Shown here: piece after piece, positions 47,278 through 59,292 of the stretch
How the letters are laid out: each line of letters begins with the position of its first letter
Position numbering within the stretch: position 1 is the stretch's first letter
NCBI RefSeq assembly: GCF_907164915.1
Contig: NC_061862.1
Location: 124,372,641-124,436,640, forward strand
From: Impatiens glandulifera
Taxonomy: Eukaryota; Streptophyta; Magnoliopsida; Ericales; Balsaminaceae
DNA: 64,000 nt
Direction of reading: 5' to 3'
The notes under the pieces: model-generated
Database searches by the model: none
Told to the model about the DNA's origin: nothing
Seen by the model: the letters and a program-made list of their open reading frames with translations, nothing else
Program-made: the position numbers and the translations under genes

Positions 47278-47597
47278 CAGGGCTGTCTTGTTCATTTTTT
47301 TGGGCCCTGAGCAATCTAAGATTTGGGACCTAAATTTTGAATTCAAAAACAATATTTAATAAAAAAAAGTATGATTCGAGAAGGATTTCAAAGATCTAAT
47401 TAAACTTTTGAGTCACTATTGAGCGAAGGATTTTAGAGAGAGAGCCGAGTAGAAACAAACATAAAACCTAAATTTTTTTTATAGTACTTCATAAAAAAAA
47501 TTTGGGCCTTTTTAAAGTTAGTGCCTTGGGCGGTGGCTTTGGGCCTTCTTAATTTTGGGGCCTTGGGCGATCTTGCCCACCTTAATAGCCGGCCATG
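47278..47597. mobile_element. hAT-type MITE, 320 bp
   Basis: Ends CAGGGCTGTC and GCCGGCCATG, imperfect inverted repeats of the CAGGGC type, with a perfect 8-bp duplication ATCATACA (47270-47277, 47598-47605). Interior rich in TTGGGCC/GGGCCTT. Non-coding. Confidence 0.8.
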
Positions 47598-47605
47598 ATC
47601 ATACA

Positions 47606-48120
47606 CTTATGTTGTATTTGATAAAATTGAAAATTAACATCTGAATATTAAATATTGAAATATAAGTACTACTAGATACCTTGAATATTTAAAAATAAAA
47701 AATTAAATTATAAAATAGAAACATTTTAAATTTAAGTGTTGAATATATATTTTGATTTAATAATATTTAAAACTAATATATGAATAAAGTAAATTAAGAC
47801 TATTATACCTTTATATTATTTATTATTTATGTTAATTAATAAATTTAATATATTAAATTATATAATTAGATAAATATAATTTAAATTAAATAAATAAAAA
47901 TAATAATATTTCTTTCAAATCGCATATTAACTATTGATTTACAATTTGTTTGCAAATATTAATTATAAAAGCTTCAAGAATAGTAGATTAATGATGGAGT
48001 TTTTGAGAATAGTAGATTAAAGATGGAGTTTTTGAGAATAGTAGATTAATTTTTTTAAATTACTTTTTTATATAAATTGCAAATCAATAGTTAATATGAC
48101 TTCATGCAATATTTTACGAT
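47606..48120. other. AT-rich non-coding sequence
   Basis: No gene. A GATGGAGTTTTTGAGAATAG unit is repeated two to three times around 47990-48045. Confidence 0.4.
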
Positions 48121-50375
48121 GAAAATTCCGGCAGCAAATTTTCCTATCACGAAAACACGATCGGCACAAACGACATGATCAGAACGATCGACACGATCGT
48201 CACGGTAGTGTTCGCGGTTGCTATTTGTTCATGGTCGCTTGTCAAATGAAGAAAGTGCATACGATCGACACAGTATTGACTCTAATAGCTAGGTCGGTCA
48301 TTCATTTGCAAAGCTTGATTGAAAGAAGTTGGTGTATAGTTTACTCGGTTCTTTAATAGCTAGGATTTCTAGTGTATTATATTCTATAATTGCTCTGCTT
48401 TGTTGTTGTGTTATGTTCTTCATTAAAATGGGAAGAAAGAAAAGCCATGATGATAAGTAAGTTAAAAGAACTTATGATGGAAGGTTTAAGGGAGACAACT
48501 AAAAAGAAAATTGATAGGATTGCTGAAGAAATTATTTAAGAAAAATAGGAATACAACAAAGGTAAGGAACCAATTGTTGATACAAATTCTGGAAAAAAAA
48601 TGCAGTAGAAAAACAGGGAAAGAAATAAGGAATTTGGAAGGTTGGTTACAATGAAAGAAGAAATATCGAAGGACTGGAAAATTAAATCATAAAGCTCCTA
48701 ATGCAAACAAATAAAGGAAAAATTATACTCAATAAAGAGAAAATGCAGAAAATAACCGTTCAATTGAATGTACACTATTTTAAGGACTATAATTTACTAA
48801 AAAATGAAGAGTATGAAAAGATTGTAAACTGGTCAATTTAAACAATGAGGGAGCTAATGAAATTCCATAAATCAAAGACTTATACTATCAAGATCAATTC
48901 CAGCTGGAAAGTAAACGAAGTTTAGAAAAATAATACATGAAAGAAAGTAGAGGATCATACTTATAAAGGAAAAATATATTGAAGCGATGTTAAAACAAAA
49001 GTGGAGGTACTCATTTCTCCTTTTGAATTTAAACTGCTAACTGAAGTAGAGGAAAAATGTATTAAGGAATAAAAAAATATATTGGTTGGAAACTACATAG
49101 GGAAGAACATAGTATCCTTCCAAGTCACCAAGAAAATCTTAATGAAACAATGGGAGCAGAAGGGACTAGAGAATGTTTCTACAAACATACACGATCTCTA
49201 TTTTCTGCAGTTCAAGAATGAATCAAACATGGATGATATTCTGAAACATGGGCATACTTATATTGGATCCAACTATATGAAGCTGGAGAGATGGTTTGAA
49301 TAATTGAACATACTAAGAAAACCAAAGGAAATAACCCATATATAGTTTAAGCTTTGGAATATTCCAACACACATGTACAATATAGAAGTTCTAAGTCACT
49401 TTGCAAGTTTATTGAGGAAACTATTATACATGGACCCAATTATAGAAGGAGGAGAGCAACTTACCTTTGCTGGAATAAACATTAAAGTGCATCCTCGAAG
49501 TACGCTGCCAAAGAACATGCCAATTGTTAACAAGAAAAGAATGTCTACAATCATGGTAATCTTATATGAATGGATGCCACACAAGCATTCTTTCTACAAT
49601 ACTTTCAACATGCTAGCACTAAATGTGCAAAAGCAATTGAGGAAGAGTAAAAATTCATAAAAGCCCAAGAAGAAGAAAAGTAGAAAAATGAAACGGAATA
49701 AAGGCAATAAGAAAGGAAAACATGCATAGGAAGAAATCAAGGAAGAATTAGAGAATGAAGAAATCAAAGATGTAGAAGAATAAAGTAATGTAGAATCAGA
49801 TAATGAAGAAATAATGATATTGATAAAACAGGGGATGATGAAAAAGATAAACCTAAAGACAATGAAGAGTAAGAGGAAGAGGAAGAAGATAAAAGCAAAG
49901 ATATAGAAGAGGAGAAAAACAAAGAGGAAACTAAGGTTGTTAATCCTCAAACACGTAAAACTGAAGTAGAGAAAAGTAGTGACAAAGCCCTGAAATCTTG
50001 AAGAAGAATACCTTTTATCATATTAGTACGAGTTGATACAGAGGAAGATTAAATAATAGAAGAAGACATGCATCATCATCTTCTTCAATTCAATATCCCT
50101 TCATGAAGAACGAGAGAGAAATGAGACATGGAAGAAGGTAATATGGTTAAAAAGGCGGACATAAAGATAACACATGCTGGGATAGATAGATTGTAGCCTT
50201 TGTTCATTGTAATCTATGTTCGTAATTTGATTTGACTGCTACCTTTCAGAAACTTTTGGATCATTTGATTGTCATCTTACAATCAAAACTAGGGTTTCTT
50301 TAGTTTTGATTATTGTCCAAACCATTTTTTGGGCTTCTTAATGAAATGGTGTTAAATTGTTTTAAAAAAAATACT
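48120..50375 (+). pseudogene. LINE remnant with ORF1 only
   Basis: Frames show the DUF4283 domain of plant LINE ORF1 (49082-49303: NIVSFQVTKKILMKQW, FLQFKNESNMDDILKHG, KLERWF) and the following segment (49373-49660: LPKN, VILYEWMPHKHSFYNTF, equivalent to the EYEWLPxxC region, Cys lost). A long acidic/basic tail follows. ORF2 with endonuclease and reverse transcriptase is missing; a LINE-type 3' UTR with TTAATGAAATGG and A-run follows directly near 50340. Left boundary approximate. Confidence 0.72.
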
Positions 50376-50819
50376 CCAACATTGATTACTTTGAGTTATA
50401 TTATTAACTTCATATTGTTCGAAAAATGAGTCTATCATATATCTCTTTCTGATACAATTATCTCTTCATGATACAATTATGTTGTACAAACAATATCAAT
50501 ATTTTGTTGAGTTCGAAAGTTGTACACCATTGTCTTATCCAATATTGGAAAACGGGCTTTCAATATGACAAATGTACGTTCTTAATTCTACATGTACTTA
50601 TTAAATAATTCTTTGTTCGTTCGAGTTTGAACACTTCGTTATAAAATTAAAATCAATAAGCCAATAACGCTCATTTCGATAATGTGACATAAATACTCGA
50701 GTATGAGTATATGCATCATCACATAAATTATATTTATCTACAATTTCAAATAAACACGTATAATTTTTAAATGTAAAATTTAAAATAATAATTTACATGG
50801 TGCTAGAAATGAATAGTTT

Positions 50820-51135
50820 GAAAATGTATTATGCATAATCTTAGTCTACACTTTAGAATCATGTGTCACTCCTTCTCATTCCATCCAAATAAATATAAAT
50901 ATCATATCGAAATCACAAATGGCTAATAATACATTTTGATAACATTTTCTCTTTCTTCTTCCTCTATATCGAACTTGTTCATTTTTTAGAACAACATGTA
51001 CTAGAGTTCCATCTAGTGCACCTAGTGCCCCTAAATAAATGTTAAAATAAATTATGAAATAAAAATTGAAATAATTATATATATATATAATATTTAAGAT
51101 TACCTTAAATATTTCATAAAGATGTTGATACATTG
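50820..51135 (-). pseudogene. PIF/Harbinger transposase fragment (DDE_Tnp_4)
   Basis: Minus strand: GALDGTLVHVVL with the first catalytic Asp, RKCYQNVLLAICDFDMIF with the CDFDM motif, then WME-stop-EGVTHDSKV, the counterpart of GxWEGSxHDSRV. An AT-rich piece inside GALGALDG at about 51030-51115 looks like an intron. The TGA and truncation make it dead. No TIRs found. Confidence 0.75.
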
Positions 51136-51639
51136 TACCTTGAGATATTGCATATCAACTAACATTTCATGAAAATAGAAATTGATTATTTATGTTGAAT
51201 GATAAAATCTACGTTTGACAACCCTTACTTGTCAATAAATTATTTTACTTTTACAAAGAATTGCACCCACAATAAAATATAAGGTATCATCAACATTAAA
51301 CATGTCATCAAGAACTTTGTAGTATTTTTTTATGTTTGGTTCATTCGGTTTATTTAATTTCTTAGAGTTCCATGTTATGGGAAGATACATGATTACTAGT
51401 TATATCTATATTCAAATTAACATCAACGAATGTGGTATTCATAAAAAGATCCCAAACATCTTTTTCAATAGGTCAATATCATTAAATAATGCCTTTATTT
51501 CATCTGCATATTATAATCTAATATATCTGAATTGTTTTTGCATTAAGATAAACCTATCATAAAATAAGTCTAACATTTTATATATACCAATATTTTATTC
51601 CATTATAAATATGGTAATGGACTAAAAAACTCATAACTC

Positions 51640-51970
51640 ACGTTAAAATATTCTTCTCATTCTTCATAAGTCCTGCCAAGAATATTTCTAATTCTAATCG
51701 GATCATATATATCCCTTTCCAATTTTAATAAAAATAATTTCCCAAATGCTGTACTTTTTTTCCAGGTAATCCCATTTATTTTTAATTATATTTGACTCAT
51801 AATAATTCACTTTTTCTCATTGATATTAGGGAAAATTATATCTATTAATGTTTCTTAAAATTATTTTTATTTTTATTCTCGCTCCTTCAATAAGCATCTA
51901 AATATAATTTTAAAAGTTCGGTATCTTTCTAATTTGCTCTCTACATATTCTTAGCCATCTTATTTGTAAT
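51640..51970 (-). pseudogene. Possible MYB/SANT-like protein of the same Harbinger element
   Basis: Minus-strand pieces (ELLKLYLDAY...NKNNFKK, KNKWD-like and LGNYF) follow the order of the plant Myb/SANT-like domain that accompanies Harbinger transposase. Heavily mutated, several stops and frame changes. Recognition is by pattern only. Confidence 0.4.
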
Positions 51971-52999
51971 AATTACCTACCAACAAATAGGTACAAAATA
52001 CATTTATCAATTGTATTAATAAAGTAAATAATATATTAAGTAAATACGTCTCTAATAAAGCAAGCAATAACCAGCTACAAGAAATTTATATCATAAAGAC
52101 CTCACTTGCGTAGACAAATAAAAAACACAATTTTATAAAAGTTAGTCAAAGACATACTCAAATACTGCTTTACGCTTGTCTGGTTACATTAAAAGAGAAC
52201 CAAATATGTATGGGGTTTAATCGTTTTCAAATTACTCATGTTAACTATTAACAAAGATAGTTCAAAATTCAATACGTTACGTGTGTATTCCTTACAAAAT
52301 AATTATAATAAATATTTAAAATTAAAAAATAAATAACAAATAATATTTTATAAAAGAATTGGGAAAGCATACCAATATGCAGTACAAGAGAATCCAACCA
52401 ATTTAGTACTCACTCTTTTATTTATAGTAAACATGAATAATATACATTCTCTTAATTATAATAATAAATTATTACATAATTAGTAATTTCCACTGACTAT
52501 ATACAAATAATACGTGAGATATGGTTTTGTTCAAATATATAATAACAAATAAGACAGTATAACAAAGACAAGCAAGTAAGACAAATACATCATTATCTGG
52601 TGTGCAAATTTTGATACTCGAGATTCTGTATATAGCTTTTTTTAAGAATTGGACATAAGGTTTTGAGGCTCAATTTGGTGTACCTAAATGTTAGGTACCA
52701 CAAAAATAAGGAAGATATGTACGATTATTTGTTGAATTAAAAAGGCATAAAATCACATAACGGTAAAAATATTAATCAAATCGTATTATTATGGAAATTT
52801 CAACTAAATCGTCACAAGATCATATCATAGTAGAGATGTCAAAGTTATCACATGATCTTTACCATAATCATGAATTCTAATAGGATATATATATATAGAT
52901 TGTAATCAAGAAGAGTGGGGAGACTAAAATCTAGAATAAACAGAGAGAGTTAGATTTCGTAATCTGTAAACACTAAAAATTTACACTTCAATTTATAAT
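51971..52999. other. AT-rich non-coding sequence
   Basis: No gene or clear repeat seen. Confidence 0.4.
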
Positions 53000-53974
53000 A
53001 ATAAAATAGCTTTTATTGACTTATTTTTAAATAAATAAGATCAAAACAATTAACCCCCATGGCAAAAATCTATTTCAAACAATTAATTATGATTAATTAT
53101 TGTACTAATTAATCAAATTAATTAAAAGTTAAGGCCAAAAATAAAAAATAAAATTATTTAAGATAAATGTTGTACACATAACATCTCAAAATAATTTTAG
53201 AAAAATTAAAGGACAAAAGTAAATAATTTTGATGAATTGTTGTATCTATTTCATCTAAAAAGAATTATTTATTTAAATCCTAAAAATATACAAATAAATA
53301 AATAAAATAAATTGGTAAAATATTTGTTATATTTATTTTAATATTTATTTAAAAAAATCAAGATTAAACCAATAGGGTGGAAAAAAATTCAATTTCAAAT
53401 AAACCTTAAAGATTTAATATAAATAAATAAACTCATAATCGGGTGTAACCGAAACCGAGAAAATAAACTACAATTGAAAATTGGTCCATCAGATAAGCGA
53501 GGGGAACTCATCTAACAATACAGACACACTGAAGTAGTTGGCTATAACGAAGGGAACACGCGCTCATGTCACATCCTACAAATAACTGGACATTAGCCCC
53601 GTTAGCCCAAAAGCTAACGGAACGTCCTGCTACTAATGAATCGCAGACGGAATGCCATGACGCGAATGAAACGACGTCGTTTTAGCCTCTAATCTTCGTC
53701 TTCATTGCGACACTAAGCAGATAAACTCTAAAGAACCATGTTGATTTTGGTTTTTTGGAACTCAGCCATTGGTCGACGGTTGTGACTGATTCGAAGCCTA
53801 GAATGATCACCCTATGATGGTGATCATTCTCCCTACGAAAATAGGGATGAATCATCCCTAGTCTGGAGACTTCAGCCACGAATAGCCAAAAGTCATTAAT
53901 GACTTTTGGCCGATTAAAGCCACTTTGAGCTATCCACCGATTCAGGAATGCTATAAATAACATCCTTAAAGTAA
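53000..53974 (+). repeat. LTR-like dispersed repeat, copy 2, left part
   Basis: Aligns with 14560-15200. Near the Helitron insertion it has a TATA box, CTATAAATA at 53951-53959, typical of an LTR promoter. Several inverted repeats lie upstream, including GATCACC...GGTGATC and the palindrome at 53885-53910. Continues at 57426 after the Helitron. The minus ORF at 53682-53999 overlaps these and is probably not a gene. Confidence 0.55.
53885..53910. repeat. Perfect 26-bp palindrome
   Basis: GCCAAAAGTCATT followed at once by its reverse complement, 41 bp upstream of the LTR-like TATA box. Confidence 0.9.
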
Positions 53975-53986
53975 CTAGGAAAATTT

Positions 53987-54003
53987 CCGTGCTATGCACA
54001 CGG
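53987..54003 (-). other. Helitron 3'-terminal hairpin
   Basis: 5-bp stem CCGTG/CACGG with 7-base loop, 8 bp from the terminal CTAG. Serves as termination signal for rolling-circle transposition in the family. Confidence 0.8.
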
Positions 54004-54289
54004 ATAAAGATAAAAATAAAATAAATTTAAAAAATTATAATAATATTTATTCAATGTTTAAAATTATTAAAATAAAAAATATAACGCTCTCATTTCACAT
54101 TTTATTCACTTCGATAAAACAACTTATTTTCTCACATGTTTTCGTGACTTTACACTTTCACTTTGTCAATCAAATATTTGATTCATATTTTTTTAATAAT
54201 TAGCATCATGACCTCACACTTTGGTCAATTAAATATTTGATTTATATTTCTTTAACCACTTTCAAATGATACCGGTCTATTATCTCTCG

Positions 54290-57200
54290 ACAAACCACAT
54301 CTCAGTCACATTTGGTTAAAGGTTGTACTTGTTTTGTTAGGTTGAAAGTTCGAAACCTACAAATAATATTTTTTTAAATTTATTTTTAACCATTTTAAGT
54401 TTATGGGTGGGTCAACCCACAATCCAACCCAAGTATCCATTTACTCTCACATAAATATCCAAATTAACCACAGCTCTCGACCCGACAATCCAGACACTTT
54501 AAAAATTAAGCATCATTATATATATATATATATATATAGATTTGTCGAGGGTCTATTATTTCTCGACAAACCACATCTCAATCACATTTGGTTAAAAGTT
54601 GTATTTGTTTTGTTAGGTTGCATGTTCGAAACCTACAATAACATTTTTAAATTTATTTTTAACCGTTTTAAGTTTATGGGCAGGTCAACCCACAATCCGA
54701 CCCAAGTATCCATTTACTCTCACATAAATATCCAAATTAACCACAACTCTCGACCCGACAATCCGGACACTTTAAAAATTAAGCATCATTATATATATAT
54801 ATATATATATATTAGTTAGTTAAAAATTTGAATTTTTATTGTTAAAATGTCTCGCATTCATCAAATTTGGTGTTGAATCTTAAATATAAAGTGTTGTTAG
54901 CCTAGTTGGTTAAAAGGTTATACTTGTTTTGTTATGTTGCAAATTAGAAACCTACAAATAACATTTTAAAATCTAGGAAAATTTCCGTACGATACACACA
55001 GATAAGGATAAAAATAAAATAAATTATAATAATATTTATTCAATTTTTAAAATTATTAAAATAAAAAATATAACGCCCTCATTCCACATTTTATTCACTT
55101 CGATAAAACAACTTATTTTCTCACATTTTCCATCACATATTTTTTCCAAATGCTCATTTCGTGACTTTAGAATTTCACTTTTTCAATCTAATATTTAATT
55201 CATATTTTTTAATAATTAGTATCGTGACCTCACACTTTGGTTAATTAAATATTTTATTCATATTTCTTTAACCACTTTCAAATGATACCGGTCTATTATC
55301 CCTCGACAAACCACATCTCAATCACATTTGGTTAAATGTTGTACTTGTTTTGTTAGGTTGCAAGTTCGAAACCTGCAAATAACATTTTTAATTTATGTTT
55401 AACCGTTTTAAGTTTATGGACGGGTCAACCCACAATCCGACCCAAGTATTCATTTACTCTCACATAAATATCCAAATTAATCATAGCTCTCGACCCGACA
55501 ATCCAGACACTTTAAAAATTAAGCATCATTATATATATATAGATTAGTTAGTTAAAAATTTGAACTTTTATTGTTAAAATTTCTCGCGTTCATCAAATTT
55601 GGTGTTGAATCTTAAATACAAAGTATTGTTAGCCTACTTGGTTAAAGGGTTGTACTTTTTTTGTTAGGTTGCAAGATCGAAACCTACAAATAACATTTTT
55701 AAATTTATTTTTAACCGTTTTAAGTTTATTGGCGGGTCAACCCACAATCCGACCCAAGTATCCATTTACTCTCACATAAATATCCAAATTAACCACAGCT
55801 CTAGACCCGGCAATCCGGACACTTTAAAAATTAAGCATTATTATATATATATAGATTAGTTAGTTAAAAATTTGAACTTTTATTGTGAAAATGTGTCGCG
55901 TTCATCAAATTTGGTGTTGAATCTTAAAAACAATGTGTTGTTAGTGTAGTTGGTTAAAGGGTTGTACTTATTTTGTTAGGTTGCAAGTTCGAAACCTACA
56001 AATAACATTTTTAAATTTATTTTTAACCGTTTTAAGTTTATTAGCGGGTCAACCCACAATCCGACCCAAGTATCCATTTACTCTCACATAAATATCCAAA
56101 TTAACCACAGCTCTCGACCCGGCAATCCGGACACTTTAAAAATTAATCATCATTATATATATATAGATTAGTTAATTAAAATTTTGAACTTTTATTGTTA
56201 AAATATCTCGCGTTCATCAAATTTGGTGTTGAATCTTAGATATAAAGTGTTGTTAGCCTAGTTGGTTAAAGGGTTGTACTTGTTTTGTTAGGTTGCAAGT
56301 TCGGAACCTGCAAATAACATTTTTAATTTATGTTTAACCGTTTTAAGTTTATGGACAGGTCAACCCACAATCCGACCCAAGTATTCATTTACTCTCACAT
56401 AAATATCCAAATTAATCACAGCTCTCGACCCGACAATCCAGACACTTTAAAAATTAAGCATCATTATATATATATAGATTAGTTAGTTAAAAATTTGAAC
56501 TTTTATTGTTAAAATTTCTCGCGTTCATCAAATTTGGTGTTGAATCTTAAATACAAAGTATTGTTAGCCTACTTGGTTAAAGGGTTGTACTTTTTTTGTT
56601 AGGTTGCAAGATCGAAACCTACAAATAAAATTTTTAAATTTATTTTTACCTTTTTAAGTTTATGGACGGGTCAACCCACAATCCGACCCAAGTATCCATT
56701 TACTCTCACATAAATATCCAAATTAAGCACACAGCTCTTGACCCGGCAATCCGGACACTTTAAAAATTAATCATCATTATATATATATAGATTAGATAGT
56801 TATAAATTTGAACTTTTATTGTTAAAATATCTCGCGTTCATCAAATTTGGCGTTGAATCTTAAATATAAAGTGTGGTTAGTCTAGTTGGTTAAAGAGTTG
56901 TACTTGTTTTGTTAGGTTGCAAGTTTCAAACCTACAAATAACATTTTTAAATTTATTTTTAACCGTTTTAAGTTTATGGCGGGTCAACTCACAATCCGAG
57001 CCAAGTATCCATTTACTCTCACATAAATATCTAAATGAACCACAGTTATCGACCCGGTAATCCGGACACTTTAAAAATTAAGCATCATTATATATATATA
57101 TATATAGATTAGTTAGTTAAAAATTTGAACTTTTATTGTTAAAATGTCTCGCGTTCATCAAGTTTGGTGCTGAATTTTAAATATAATGTGTTGTTAGCCT

Positions 57201-57420
57201 AGTTGGTTAAAGTGTTGTACTTGTTTTGTTATGTTGCAAGTTCGAAACCTACAAATAATATTTTTAAATTTATTTTTAACCGTTTTAAGTTTATGGGCGG
57301 GTCAACCCACAAATCCGACCCAAATATCCATTTACTCTCACATAAATATCCAAATTAACCAGAGATCTCGACCCGGCAATCCGGACACTTTAAAAATTAA
57401 GCATCATTATATATATATAT
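54290..57420 (+). repeat. Tandem units of ~310 bp with tRNA-like boxes
   Basis: GGGTCAACCCACAATCCGAC recurs near 54411, 54682, 55424, 55734, 56045, 56355, 56669, 56984 and 57299: two units 271 bp apart, then seven about 310-315 bp apart. Most units contain TTAGCCTAGTTGG (A-box-like) and, about 30 bp later, AAGTTCGAAACC (B-box-like), the arrangement of a tRNA or SINE promoter, and a (TA)n segment. ORFs at 54403-54819 and 57231-57431 are repeat translations. Confidence 0.85.
54973..55330 (-). repeat. Internal duplicate of the Helitron 3' end
   Basis: CTAGGAAAATTTCCGT at 54973 and the following ~350 bp repeat 53975-54320, with a worn hairpin. So the right part of the element once had, or copied, the same terminus. 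Confidence 0.75.
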
Positions 57421-57425
57421 ATAGA

Positions 57426-57730
57426 TTCTGAATGCAGATAATCCAATCTCAACCTTCAAATCGGAAGATTTTAAAACTTTGCCATTGAAGCTCAAAGCTT
57501 CTGGATTTTTTGAAAATTCGTTTGAGACCTTAAACTTGGATCCAGGCATATGAAAAGCTTCCCTAAGGTCTAAGGAGTGTTCGTTCTCTAATCCTTGGTA
57601 TGATTCCAATAACCCTCTAATACAAATTTACAATTTCAATTTGAAATTTTTATATTTCAAATTGCAAAAGCTTGTATGCTTGTTGTTCTTAGTGTTTTAT
57701 GGATTGAAATAATTCCTATGATCATTTACA
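57426..57730 (+). repeat. LTR-like dispersed repeat, copy 2, right part
   Basis: Resumes the repeat from 53974; aligns with 15230-15540 through GGAGTGTTC and GATCATTTACAAG. The minus ORF 57397-57609 is not supported. Confidence 0.6.
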
Positions 57731-57734
57731 AGTT

Positions 57735-57990
57735 TAAGAGAGAGAATCAAAAACACTGTTTTAGCTGAGAGATATATTTAATCACATTATAAGTTGAACA
57801 GAGTCTGTCATGTTCAACAGAGTGTTAGTTATTCAGTGAATTGTATTTGATTCAAGAAGTTTAGTGAAATCTTTCCGGTTGTTGGAAGAAGGGTGATGTA
57901 AGAGAGTTAGCTCCGAACATCCATAAACATATTGATGTGTTCTTTCCTTAGGTCAAAAGTTGTTATAATCATTCAGAATGCTTGCTTATA
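57735..57990 (+). repeat. LTR fragment related to the 1761-11812 element
   Basis: Matches about 3305-3530 of the 5' LTR (TTTAGCTGAG.GATAT, GTTGGAAGAAGGG, CTCCGAACATCCATAAACA). Diverged and truncated; a related, not identical, family. Confidence 0.7.
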
Positions 57991-59100
57991 CCACTTTTTA
58001 ATGTTTCTAAATTGAAACATATAAAGCAAATTGAACTACAATTGAACTGCTTATACAATTGAACTATACACTAAATTTTCATGTAAGTCGTTTGATAGGG
58101 CCATGTAAAACGAATCACTACTTCATGTAAAGCGATTCACACATTCATGTAAAACGTTTCACACCTTCATATAAAGAGAATCACTCAATTATGAATGGAC
58201 AACTAATAAATAATTGTTCTATCTTATTTCTTAGTTCTCACGATTTATTAAGTTTCATGGATCAACCATCGCATTTGTTTAATACATTTTGAGAAGTGAG
58301 TAATATTAAATGAGTTTTGTAATATTGTATTTGTATAATACATTTGTAGAAGTGAGTATTATATACAATAATTTTTTATGTAAACGATTGACAGGACCAT
58401 GTAAAGTTGTTATAATCATTTAGAATGCTTTCTTATATGATTTTTAATGTTTGAATATTAGAATTTATAATTTAAATTTTCATGCAACTCGCTTGCATCT
58501 TTTTATTCAACTTGTTTATGTCCGAATCAAGGATAGTTACAATGTAATTTATTTTGACCTCTATTTAAAATTTTGAGACTCTATCAATAGCCAAGGAGTC
58601 TATGCGCATCAAGAATGTGAGAAACTTATCATACTATTTACAATGATCAAAGTCTAGTGGTAAGAGTCGGCTTATGAGACCAAAATGTCACGGGTTTGAT
58701 TCTATTTGGAAGCGCCTTGAATTTAAGCGGGAAATCATGGTTGTAGAGTGTTATTCTAGTTCTCATTTAATTCCCAAAACTATTTACAATGATAAAAAAA
58801 GAAATGATGTCAAGTATTGTGTTATATATCCTAATGATACTAAAGAAGATTAGAGTATTACAATTTCTAGTACCAACATATATTGCTTCTTTGGCCATGT
58901 TGTAGCATGTTATGTAGTAATGATTGTTGTAATGTACAAGTAAGAAATCTGTAGAAAACGAAAACAAATTCATTTAAATCGCTTTACATGTAACAGTGAA
59001 GAGAGCTTTACATGCTGTTGAGAATCGTTTTACATGAAGATATGAAACAATTTACATGTCTCTATCAAGCGATTTACATCATTATTTATCACGCAATGCT
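57991..59100. repeat. Repeats of CATGTAAA(G/A)CGATTCAC in opposite orientation
   Basis: 58080-58200 has four copies; 58970-59090 has four copies of the complement; a single pair lies at 61645-61690. A diverged ~50-bp repeat (GTTGTTATAATCATT.AGAATGC) occurs at 57958 and 58397. This arrangement looks like subterminal regions of a DNA transposon but ends are undefined. No gene is seen. Confidence 0.5.
58648..58778 (+). mobile_element. Short tRNA-derived SINE
   Basis: AAGTCTAGTGG (A-box-like) and GGGTTTGATTC (B-box-like) at tRNA spacing, 131-bp body, perfect 15-bp target-site duplication ACTATTTACAATGAT (58633-58647, 58779-58793). Confidence 0.82.
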
Positions 59101-59292
59101 CAATTTCAATGACAGATTTTCTTACAAGGTCAATAATATCGATATTCTATTTGAAAAGTTCGAACAACTTCATTTCTTTTATGATTGTTGATTCAAATTC
59201 ACTTGAAACGCCAATTAATGTCTATATGCTTACAACATAAAGTATATTATACACTAATACAAAATGTATAAACAATATAGTGTTATTAGAGT

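Larger units (their letters stand above)
53975..57425 (-). mobile_element. Non-autonomous Helitron made of tandem repeats
   Basis: Read on the minus strand it starts TC (57425), ends CTAG (53975), and has a hairpin just before the end (CCGTG-loop-CACGG, 53987-54003). It is inserted between A and T of the host LTR without duplication. These are the classical Helitron ends. The interior has no RepHel gene; it is mostly ~310-bp tandem units plus a second, internal copy of the 3' end. Confidence 0.85.

Noticed and set aside
53682..53999. Minus ORF of 105 codons
   Set aside because: Crosses inverted repeats and the Helitron boundary in an LTR-like repeat; no domain seen.
55930..56010. tRNA gene in the tandem unit
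   Set aside because: Boxes fit a pol III promoter but I cannot fold an acceptor stem; better described as SINE-like.
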